Shown: positions 1-5,321 of the stretch, one piece after another
Layout: every line of letters starts with the position of its first letter
How positions within the stretch are numbered: position 1 is the stretch's first letter
NCBI GenBank assembly: GCA_007123985.1
Contig: SLGA01000079.1
Span: 1 to 5,321 of the forward strand
Direction of reading: 5' to 3'
Source: Balneolaceae bacterium
GTDB lineage: Bacteria; Bacteroidota; Rhodothermia; Balneolales; Balneolaceae
DNA: 5,321 nt
The notes under the pieces: generated by a model
What the model saw: the letters and a program-made list of their open reading frames with translations, nothing else
Database searches by the model: none
What the model was told of the DNA's origin: nothing
Translations under genes and position numbers: made by a program

Positions 1-553
1 CAGCTCCAAGCTCCTTAGCCTGGCGAACCAGCGGTAAAATTTTGTTGATATCACCATCTACCATGTAACCGCCACGAACATCATTTGCCTGCATCACCAG
101 GGGTTCAACCATTAAAGGCATACCGTATTTGTCACACTGTGGTTTTAATTTTGCTACGTTGGCCACACACTGTTTATGCAATTCGGGCTGATTTGGCAAC
201 ATCAGTAGGTTCACCACAACACAGGCAGCGTCGAGGGCTACAGCCTGCTCAACGGCATCATCTACTACATAGCTAAACAGATATTCGGGTAACTCCGGCC
301 CATAAACATTTGCGATGTCCGTTCTTAAAACGAGTGCCGGTTTATCTTTTCCGGGAATTCTCTGCAGAATCTCAGCCTGACCAATACTCAGCTGAATGGC
401 ATCGGGTTGTGCATCCACCACTGCATTTACGGCCTTTTCCATATCCTCAATGCTTGTAAGGAAAGAAACTTCAATAAAAAAACCGTGATCGATTGCCACA
501 TCAAGGCAATTGCCTGATGCACTGAAAAGTCTGTTTAATCTGTATTTTATCAT
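1..553 (-). CDS. Class I aldolase, DeoC/FbaB/LacD-type (3' end beyond window)
   Basis: Reading leftward from the ATG at 553-551, the frame stays open for 184 codons to the window edge, so the C-terminal part is missing. The visible half resembles (beta/alpha)8 class I aldolases of the DeoC/FbaB/LacD/LsrF group (PF01791 type). It has an I-D-H-G motif at residues 21-24, the hallmark beta-1 motif of FbaB/LsrF proteins. A helix with V-V-D-D-A-V-E-Q-A (96-104) leads into a hydrophobic strand (ACVVVNLLM, 110-118), and G-M-P-L-M-V-E (144-150) follows. Known members are cytoplasmic and form a Schiff base between a lysine and a sugar phosphate. That lysine lies late in the barrel and would be outside the window, so catalytic competence cannot be judged. 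Family length is about 260-290 residues. It is the last visible gene of the cluster, 161 nt after the GH109 paralogue. Substrate is unknown; fructose- or tagatose-bisphosphate, deoxyribose-phosphate or another ketose phosphate are all possible. Confidence 0.82.
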   Translation of the reverse strand, partial: MIKYRLNRLFSASGNCLDVAIDHGFFIEVSFLTSIEDMEKAVNAVVDAQPDAIQLSIGQAEILQRIPGKDKPALVLRTDIANVYGPELPEYLFSYVVDDAVEQAVALDAACVVVNLLMLPNQPELHKQCVANVAKLKPQCDKYGMPLMVEPLVMQANDVRGGYMVDGDINKILPLVRQAKELGA

Positions 554-558
554 ATCTG

Positions 559-565
559 CCTTTTT
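559..565 (-). promoter_or_regulatory. Ribosome-binding site of the aldolase
   Basis: On the minus strand AAAAAGG lies 5 nt upstream of the ATG at 553. It is the only recognisable purine-rich Shine-Dalgarno-like site in the window; the other three visible starts have A-rich leaders without GG. The GG is the beginning of GGCAG (560-556), which is complementary to CTGCC at 626-622 in the leader, so the site could be masked by RNA pairing. The match is short and its use is inferred. Confidence 0.45.
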
Positions 566-621
566 ATTTTATATTTACAAGTCAGTTAAGTCTGGAGAAA
601 GGCTGATGCAATTTCTAATCC

Positions 622-698
622 GGCAGCTCTCTGATTTTCTGCCTCTTAAAATCAGGGGTCACGAATACAGTGTGGGTCACTTCACTGTATTCGCTGCC
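622..698 (-). promoter_or_regulatory. Potential three-way-junction RNA in the aldolase leader
   Basis: In the minus-strand transcript a 6-bp closing helix (GGCAGC 698-693 with GCTGCC 627-622) encloses two hairpins. The first has an 11-bp perfect stem (693-683 with 672-662) and a 10-nt loop. The second has an 8-bp perfect stem, CTGATTTT with AAAATCAG (655-648 with 638-631), and a 9-nt loop. Base 693 is shared between the closing helix and the first stem, so one of them must give up a pair. The element starts 16 nt after the GH109 stop codon and ends 68 nt before the aldolase ATG. I do not recognise a named riboswitch or leader class. The pairing is visible in the sequence; that it folds this way in the cell, or regulates anything, is inference. 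Confidence 0.4.
662..693. repeat. Perfect 11-bp inverted repeat
   Basis: CGAATACAGTG (662-672) and CACTGTATTCG (683-693) are exact reverse complements separated by 10 nt. Neither strand has a T-run directly after the repeat, so it is not a standard intrinsic terminator. It could be an mRNA-stabilising hairpin at the 3' end of the GH109 message, part of the larger leader fold, or an operator for a dimeric regulator. A GGGTCAC heptamer occurs at 656-662, at the outer edge of the left arm, and again at 674-680 within the loop, which adds to the repeated character of the site. Confidence 0.7.
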
Positions 699-714
699 CT
701 GAACCTGAACCAAA

Positions 715-2133
715 TTATAAGATGCGGGTATTACCGCCGTGTGTTAAATCAACATCCATTGCACGTGGATTTGTTTTCCATGCACCGGCTGTAAAGTCGG
801 GCACCAGAACCGGGTTCGACCGGTTTGCAACAGACCACTCCGTCAATGGCACAATAGATGTAGAGAGGGCTGCATCATACACGTCCATTTCGAGCGGCAG
901 CCCGTTTCTCAGGCAGTCGATCATTCGCCAGTCAATGGGTGCAACTTGTGCATAACCACGTGATTGCCGTTCTCTTTGAGATTGAGCCTGAAGCTCGCGA
1001 AAACGTGTGGTTATTTTCGGTGTATATTTTTCAATCAGCGCATTCAGCTCTTCCTGGTCTACCCAGCCATCGTGGCTGTATGCAAATCGGCTTGGACTCA
1101 TTGCATAGATACCTTCCGTTCCACTAATAAGACTAAAACGTGCACCCGGGCGTGGTGAGGTCACATCGTGCTGCAGCATGATGGTACGGCCCAAATGAGT
1201 TTTAATGATCGTGGTATTCATGTTACCGCGGTACTCTTTGCCGACAAATTCTTTGTAAAAATCATCTTCTTCTGCCAGTTCCTGTATTTTTTGGGAAGCC
1301 ATAAAATCATTACTGGAAACGGAAACCAGATATTCCATCTTATCACCGCAGTTGATGTCAAGCATCTGCACAATCGGCATCAACCCGTGGGGAGGATAGA
1401 GATTACCCTGCCGGTTCAGATTGTCCCGGAGTCTCCACTGATCGTAGAACATAGATTTGTTCAGGATGTGGCTCATCAGCAGATCGTGAATATAGTGGCC
1501 TTCGGCATGGATGATATCCCCAAACACTCCTTCGCGTGCCATTTTCAGCACAAATGCAGTATCATTTCGATGGCTTGACCGTGACACCTGTAACAGATGT
1601 TTTTTGGTTCGTTCGGATGTTTCAACCAGTTGCCAGCACTCTTCAATGGTTTGAGCTGCAGGCAGTTCTATTTGCACATGCTTGCCATGCTCCATCGCAT
1701 AAACCGCCTGTTCGGTATGGCGCTCCCATGGGGTTACAATTGAAATCAGATCGATATCATCCCGTTCACACATTTTTTTCCACGCATCCGGGCCATCCGT
1801 GTAGAGATCAGGACTGTGATGATCTGAGATGGCATCTGCTGATTCTTGTGCCCTGTCAGCCCTAACATCACAAAGTGCTTTAATTTCAACTCCTTCTATA
1901 CTGGCAAGCCGTAGTACTGTACCAGAGCCACGATTACCGAGTCCCATTACACCCACTCGCACTACATCGAGAGCCGGTGCAGCATATCCGCGCATGTTAT
2001 ATCTCTGGCGATAATTGCTTTTGAAAGCATCCATATTATCAGACTCTTTCTTAGAGCCCATTAGCCCCAATCCGGCCATTCCCAAACCTGCAAGTCCGCT
2101 TTTCTTTAGAAAATCACGTCTGTTATTTTTCAT
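715..2133 (-). CDS. Divergent GH109 / Gfo-Idh-MocA family protein, Tat-exported (paralogue A)
   Basis: This is a 472-residue protein with a twin-arginine signal (N-R-R-D-F-L-K-K, residues 4-11, then a Gly/Leu-rich stretch to about 26). The NAD-binding Rossmann motif G-L-G-N-R-G is at 64-69. The C-terminal domain carries the GH109-type block N-L-Y-P-P-H-G (244-250), M-L-Q-H-D-V-T-S-P-R-P (319-329) and D-V-Y-D-A-A (417-422). Compared with the characterised Elizabethkingia GH109 alpha-N-acetylgalactosaminidase (numbering from memory), Glu149, Tyr179, His181, Arg213, Tyr225 and His228 correspond to E156, Y214, H216, R234, Y246 and H249. However, the Tyr307 position is G330, the N-x-C-Y motif has become R-S-S-H (185-188), and GHGGMD is absent around 393-400. 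The Gfo/Idh/MocA E-K-P lysine is also absent (I-E-L-P, 155-158). The frame is intact with no sign of decay, so altered specificity or a non-catalytic role is more likely than a pseudogene. It starts 38 nt after its paralogue, on an A-rich leader without a Shine-Dalgarno. Confidence 0.88.
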   Translation of the reverse strand: MKNNRRDFLKKSGLAGLGMAGLGLMGSKKESDNMDAFKSNYRQRYNMRGYAAPALDVVRVGVMGLGNRGSGTVLRLASIEGVEIKALCDVRADRAQESADAISDHHSPDLYTDGPDAWKKMCERDDIDLISIVTPWERHTEQAVYAMEHGKHVQIELPAAQTIEECWQLVETSERTKKHLLQVSRSSHRNDTAFVLKMAREGVFGDIIHAEGHYIHDLLMSHILNKSMFYDQWRLRDNLNRQGNLYPPHGLMPIVQMLDINCGDKMEYLVSVSSNDFMASQKIQELAEEDDFYKEFVGKEYRGNMNTTIIKTHLGRTIMLQHDVTSPRPGARFSLISGTEGIYAMSPSRFAYSHDGWVDQEELNALIEKYTPKITTRFRELQAQSQRERQSRGYAQVAPIDWRMIDCLRNGLPLEMDVYDAALSTSIVPLTEWSVANRSNPVLVPDFTAGAWKTNPRAMDVDLTHGGNTRIL

Positions 2134-2171
2134 TGTCTTTGTTGTTTTTTAGTTGATAATTTTTTTTCTGC

Positions 2172-3587
2172 TCAGGCGATAATTCTTGTGGTACCGCCGC
2201 GCTCAAGCTGAACATCCATTTGTGGACGGTTGGTTTGCCAGGAACCCGAAGTGAAATCAGGAAAATCGACTGCAATACCCATATTTGCTACCGAGTACTC
2301 ACTCAAAGGCACTACAGCGCTCCATGTAGCCGCATCATATACATTCATATCGAGAGCAATACCGTGGCGCAGACAGTCTACAAGTCTCCACATCAGAAGG
2401 GTATCCATTCCGCCGTGCCCGCCAACCTGGCGTGCCATCTCACCCACACGTTTTGTGATTTCGGGTGTGTATTCTGCCTCTACTTCCGCAAATTCCTCGT
2501 CTGAAAACCAGCCTTGATATCTGTCTGAAATCTGTGGCCGCGGGTAGGTGCGCGCAATTCCCTTCGTACCGCTTATCTGATGGATTCGCGAATATGGGCG
2601 AGGGGATGTTACATCATGCTGAAGCATCATTGTGCGGCCTTTATGAGTTTTTATGATGCTGGTATTCATATTACCTCGATAATCTCTGTCTACGTATTCT
2701 TCATAGAAAGAATCTTCTGCTGCCAGCTCTTTGGCACGCTTGTTCATCATAAAGTCGTGGCTGGATACGGATACCATGTAGTCCATTTTATCACCATGAT
2801 TGATGTCCATAATCTGCGCCATGGTACCCAAACCGTGGTGTGGATAAAGATTCCCGTTTCGGGTTGAGTTCTCCCGGAGTCTCCACATATTGTGGTACTG
2901 TCTTTTTGAGAAATTGTGGGTAATCAGCTGATGGATATAAGCACCATCACCATGAACAATATCTCCGAAGAAACCACCCCTGGCCATGTTTAGCGTTACC
3001 ATTTCAAAGAAGCTGTAACACACATTGGTCATCTGTAAACAGTGCTTTCTTGTGCGTTCTGATGTTTCTACCAGCTGCCAGCACTCTTCAATGGTTTGTG
3101 CCGCAGGAATTTCGGTTGCCACATGCTTGCCACTCTCCATCGCATATACACATTGCGGAGTATGCAAGTGCCAGGGAGTGGTTACAATTACCAGATCAAT
3201 ATCATCCCGGTCGCAGAGTCTTTTCCATGAATCTTCTTCTCCATAATAGGTATCCACATCATGGTTGAAATTAGGAAGGCGTTCAATTCTGCTCAAAGCA
3301 TTCGCAATAGCATCTTCTTCCACGTCGCAAATGGCTTTAATTTCAGTACCTTCTATAGCGTTTAACCTTCCAACCGCACCGTTTCCGCGGCCTCCCATGC
3401 CTATTATACCTACACGTACAACATCCATCGCGGGAGCTGCATAGCCATGCATATTAAATTCCTGTTTGCGTTCTTTCAGGAACTTACTGCGGATACTTTC
3501 TGCATTGTTGCCAAAAGCACTTAAACTGGTTAATCCCAGTGTTGCAAGACCACTTTTTTTGAAAAAATCACGACGATTATAATTCAT
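2172..3587 (-). CDS. GH109 family glycosidase, Tat-exported, motifs complete (paralogue B)
   Basis: This is a 471-residue protein. The twin-arginine signal is N-R-R-D-F-F-K-K (residues 4-11) followed by a short hydrophobic stretch to about 26. The Rossmann motif G-M-G-G-R-G is at 63-68. Family motifs then follow in order: T-E-I-P (158-161, no E-K-P lysine), N-V-C-Y (188-191), A-Y-I-H (216-219), W-R (235-236), N-L-Y-P-H-H-G (246-252), S-P-R-P-Y (328-332), G-H-G-G-M-D (390-395) and N-V-Y-D-A-A (415-420). The equivalents of Elizabethkingia Glu149, Tyr179, His181, Arg213, Tyr225, His228 and Tyr307 (recalled numbering) are E159, Y217, H219, R236, Y248, H251 and Y332, so all are kept. GH109 enzymes cleave alpha-N-acetylgalactosaminides by an NAD-dependent oxidation-elimination-hydration-reduction cycle. 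Tat export fits folding with NAD before translocation. The gene lies 33 nt after the amidohydrolase and 38 nt before paralogue A. Substrate is inferred from the family and may differ. Confidence 0.9.
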   Translation of the reverse strand: MNYNRRDFFKKSGLATLGLTSLSAFGNNAESIRSKFLKERKQEFNMHGYAAPAMDVVRVGIIGMGGRGNGAVGRLNAIEGTEIKAICDVEEDAIANALSRIERLPNFNHDVDTYYGEEDSWKRLCDRDDIDLVIVTTPWHLHTPQCVYAMESGKHVATEIPAAQTIEECWQLVETSERTRKHCLQMTNVCYSFFEMVTLNMARGGFFGDIVHGDGAYIHQLITHNFSKRQYHNMWRLRENSTRNGNLYPHHGLGTMAQIMDINHGDKMDYMVSVSSHDFMMNKRAKELAAEDSFYEEYVDRDYRGNMNTSIIKTHKGRTMMLQHDVTSPRPYSRIHQISGTKGIARTYPRPQISDRYQGWFSDEEFAEVEAEYTPEITKRVGEMARQVGGHGGMDTLLMWRLVDCLRHGIALDMNVYDAATWSAVVPLSEYSVANMGIAVDFPDFTSGSWQTNRPQMDVQLERGGTTRIIA

Positions 3588-3620
3588 AATATTTAGATGA
3601 TGTTTTAACTGTTGGTTTGT

Positions 3621-4706
3621 TTAAAAATCTTTTAGTGGCGGAAACCAGGTTTCTGCATTGTTTGAAAAAAGTTTATCCACTACAGGTTTTGGAAGTTTAA
3701 GCCCCCTGAACGGCCCCTCAATACCTGATACTTCCATTGTATTCTCCGTTACAAAGAACTCCCAATCCTGCATCCAAACAGAATGCGCTCTTTCAGCGGC
3801 TTGAGCTGGATCGGAGCCGGGGTTTTCAGTCAGGTCGGTTGAATAGATCAGCTGATCCTGATAGGTGATGAAAAAGTCGCGGGTTTTCTCCCAATCCTGC
3901 TCCGCTTCAAAATAGATATGACGCATTCGGGCGGCCATCTCAAGCGCAACATTCGGATATCGTTCCAGGTGCTCACTCATCACATCAAGGCTCCATTCCA
4001 TACTTCCAAGATGTGCCCCAACAAATACAAGACCCGGGTGCTTATCGAGGCGATTATCCCGCGATTCCATTATAGACTCGTACGAGGGATATTCAGGATG
4101 CAAATACATGTGATACTGCGGATTGTTGGAGAAGTAACCACGGTGCATCTGCATCTCCTCAAGTGGCAGCCAGGCTTCACGCGGTTCACCCAAATGGCCA
4201 AGTACAGGTTTATTTTTTTCGATTAGATATTCAAAGATGGGATCGAATCCGGGGTGATCAATCATAATAAACTCACCATTTTCGTCCTGAAATTCCATCC
4301 CGATATTTTTCCAGATTTTCAGGCCAATTGCACCCTGCTCAAAAGATTCCTCAAGATATGTGAGTGTATTCTCCAGCCAGGTGTCGTAATCGTCCCAGCC
4401 ATCCATTGAAAAAGCAGTAAGCCAAACCGTGTTTTCAGGAAAATTCTCTTTTATGGCTATTGCCGCATCCCTCTGTACTTCGATCGAGTAATCGGGGAAA
4501 TAAATGTCCACGTTCACGTTTACAAGGCGGAAATTATCCTCCGCTGCCTGCCGGGCTATACCACTGTTTGGCTCGTTTATATGAACATGGATGTCGGTTT
4601 TTTTAACAGAACTGTAATCATCTAATGAGTAATACTCATCTGCACATCCCCAAAAGAGAGCAAGCGGCAAAAGCCAGATTACCAGTAATTGTGAGTATTT
4701 TCTCAT
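3621..4706 (-). CDS. Amidohydrolase-family (Amidohydro_2-like) lipoprotein
   Basis: This is a 361-residue protein with a lipoprotein-type signal: M-R-K, a hydrophobic stretch to residue 19, then G20-C21. The -3 and -2 residues are Phe and Trp, so the lipobox is imperfect. The mature start C-A-D-E has acidic residues at +3 and +4, which resembles surface-export signals described for Bacteroidota lipoproteins. The catalytic part looks like a metal-dependent TIM-barrel hydrolase: D-I-H-V-H (38-42, the HxH metal motif), G-L-K-I-W-K (128-133), G-H-L-G-E (170-174), G-A-H-L-G-S (230-235) and S-T-D-L-T (289-293, likely the late metal-binding Asp). These suit the Amidohydro_2 superfamily (sugar lactonases, ACMSD-like decarboxylases and others), but I cannot name a substrate. 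It lies 33 nt before GH109 paralogue B, implying co-transcription and a role in the same envelope pathway. The start is supported by the signal peptide; the leader is A-rich (GCAGAAAAAAACAG) without a strong Shine-Dalgarno. Confidence 0.85.
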   Translation of the reverse strand: MRKYSQLLVIWLLPLALFWGCADEYYSLDDYSSVKKTDIHVHINEPNSGIARQAAEDNFRLVNVNVDIYFPDYSIEVQRDAAIAIKENFPENTVWLTAFSMDGWDDYDTWLENTLTYLEESFEQGAIGLKIWKNIGMEFQDENGEFIMIDHPGFDPIFEYLIEKNKPVLGHLGEPREAWLPLEEMQMHRGYFSNNPQYHMYLHPEYPSYESIMESRDNRLDKHPGLVFVGAHLGSMEWSLDVMSEHLERYPNVALEMAARMRHIYFEAEQDWEKTRDFFITYQDQLIYSTDLTENPGSDPAQAAERAHSVWMQDWEFFVTENTMEVSGIEGPFRGLKLPKPVVDKLFSNNAETWFPPLKDF

Positions 4707-4737
4707 CTGTTTTTTTCTGCTAAATCAACGATTTGAA

Positions 4738-4769
4738 AAGCCGCTTCTGATGATTCCATAAAGCGGCTT
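4738..4769 (-). terminator. Terminator-like hairpin after the right-edge gene
   Basis: In the minus-strand transcript AAGCCGCTT (4769-4761) and AAGCGGCTT (4746-4738) form a perfect 9-bp stem with a 14-nt loop. The downstream arm runs into T-T-T-T-C (4739-4735), a short U-tract. The stem begins 7 nt after the stop codon at 4779-4777. This looks like a weak intrinsic terminator or attenuator. Only 31 nt separate it from the amidohydrolase ATG, and I see no convincing promoter there, so read-through into the next genes is likely. Confidence 0.55.
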
Positions 4770-4776
4770 AATATTC

Positions 4777-5321
4777 TTAGTAATTGAGTGTTATGGTGCC
4801 CGTTTCTCCCTGAATATCACGGCCGTGTATTTCAATGTGAAGCACACCTTCGGCTGCATCATATTCATGGGAAAGCACGGTAAGAAACTCATTGTCAGAC
4901 TCAATACTTCCCGGCTGATTGGTCACCACTTTAACAGTCTGTGTTCCATACATCTGGATTTCAAAAGAGAACCGGTTTCTGCTGTCGGTTACATCATACA
5001 CATTGTATGTACCGGTATTATTTACATATCGCGGCATTCTTTGTGAACCAATTTCGTATGTAAATTCATACACTTCTCTCTCGAGCCTTTGCAGATAGAT
5101 GTAACCAAAGCCAGCTTCTTCGAAGTAGGCTGAGATCGGGTTGCCATTGATGGATGCACTGGAAACATGCTGCCCGTCTTCCAATGCCACAGCAAGTACC
5201 ATCCCGCCGAGCATATCATATTCGTAGGCTTGTGGTGCCATTTCGCGGTTATCAATTCGTACGGTTCCGGCACTCGTTTCTGTAACCGTTGCATGGCGCT
5301 GATATAACCACTGGCTGTATA
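4777..5321 (-). CDS. C-terminal part of a beta-rich protein of unknown function (5' end beyond window)
   Basis: The frame is open from the right edge of the window to the stop at 4779-4777, giving 180 visible residues. A Met codon at 5241 lies inside this longer open frame and is probably not the start. The visible part is rich in alternating hydrophobic/polar strands typical of beta-sandwich domains, for example G-Y-I-Y-L, R-F-S-F-E-I-Q-M-Y and V-L-H-I-E-I-H, and it ends T-G-T-I-T-L-N-Y. No cysteine or membrane segment is visible. The first part (Q-W-L-Y-Q-R-H-A-T-V, then S-I-N-G-N-P-I) vaguely recalls the region after the catalytic domain in some secreted polysaccharide deacetylases and other carbohydrate-active enzymes, but I cannot assign it. 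It precedes the amidohydrolase by 70 nt, with a terminator-like hairpin between them. Confidence 0.75.
   Translation of the reverse strand, partial: YSQWLYQRHATVTETSAGTVRIDNREMAPQAYEYDMLGGMVLAVALEDGQHVSSASINGNPISAYFEEAGFGYIYLQRLEREVYEFTYEIGSQRMPRYVNNTGTYNVYDVTDSRNRFSFEIQMYGTQTVKVVTNQPGSIESDNEFLTVLSHEYDAAEGVLHIEIHGRDIQGETGTITLNY

Noticed and set aside
504..515. Perfect 12-bp palindrome AGGCAATTGCCT
   Set aside because: It lies within aldolase codons 13-17, with no spacing or repeat elsewhere to suggest an operator. Its TGCCT could also pair with the ribosome-binding site (AGGCA, 561-557), so it should be included as a competitor in any folding analysis, but alone it is not convincing.
566..612. 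Possible promoter for the aldolase (TTGCAT at 612-607, AT-rich TAAATATAAAATA near 578-566 on the minus strand)
   Set aside because: The spacing does not fit a -35/-10 pair and no TAnnTTTG Bacteroidota -7 element is present; the AT-rich stretch is too close to the start codon.
510..794. Plus-strand open frame of 94 codons spanning the aldolase leader, with a hydrophobic N-terminal part
   Set aside because: It is antisense to the aldolase start and the GH109 end, crosses the inverted repeats, has no family resemblance and no clear ribosome-binding site; a chance open frame.
1168..1578. Plus-strand open frame of 136 codons
   Set aside because: It lies wholly antisense to the well-supported GH109 paralogue A and its translation shows no recognisable motif. 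The shorter plus-strand frames over paralogue B and the amidohydrolase were dismissed for the same reason.
715..2133. Paralogue A as a pseudogene
   Set aside because: The frame is full length with an intact Tat signal, NAD site and C-terminal tail; motif changes are specific substitutions without stops or frameshifts.
2134..2171. T-rich run between the two GH109 genes as a terminator
   Set aside because: There is no stem before the A/T-rich run on either strand; it is more simply an A-rich translation leader.
5022..5294. Minus-strand frame of 90 codons overlapping the right-edge gene
   Set aside because: It is in another frame of the same strand. The overlapping frame that ends at 4777 is longer, open to the window edge and has protein-like strand patterning.

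Overview
The window is one block of five genes, all on the minus strand. In transcription order (right to left) they are: the 3' part of an unidentified beta-rich protein (4777-5321, running off the right edge), an amidohydrolase-type lipoprotein (3621-4706), two tandem paralogous Tat-exported proteins of the GH109 / Gfo-Idh-MocA superfamily (2172-3587, then 715-2133), and the 5' part of a class I DeoC/FbaB/LacD-type aldolase (1-553, running off the left edge). Gaps are short (70, 33 and 38 nt) except the last, which is 161 nt and carries unusual inverted repeats.

The organism is probably a member of the Bacteroidota or a close relative such as Balneolota/Rhodothermota. The base composition is moderate. 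Three of the four visible starts have A-rich leaders without a Shine-Dalgarno sequence. The N-termini (N-R-R-D-F-[LF]-K-K-S-G) and the GYAAPA-x-DVVRVG linker are typical of GH109 proteins from that group. This assignment comes from remembered family features, not from a search.

Functionally the block looks like an accessory carbohydrate-utilisation cluster. The GH109 proteins would act outside the cytoplasm on a glycoside (alpha-N-acetylgalactosaminide in the characterised family) using tightly bound NAD. The lipoprotein hydrolase would act at the cell envelope, and the aldolase would cleave a phosphorylated intermediate in the cytoplasm. The real substrate is not evident from the sequence.

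Two things deserve attention. First, the two GH109 paralogues are unequal: the upstream copy (2172-3587) keeps every family motif I can recall, while the downstream copy (715-2133) has lost the RPY tyrosine, the N-x-C-Y motif and the GHGGMD motif, although the ORF is intact. Second, the 161-nt leader before the aldolase can be drawn as a three-way-junction RNA. Its 3' closing strand (CTGCC) is complementary to three GGCAG copies, one of them overlapping the aldolase ribosome-binding site. That is the layout expected of a cis-acting translational switch, and I do not recognise it as a known class.
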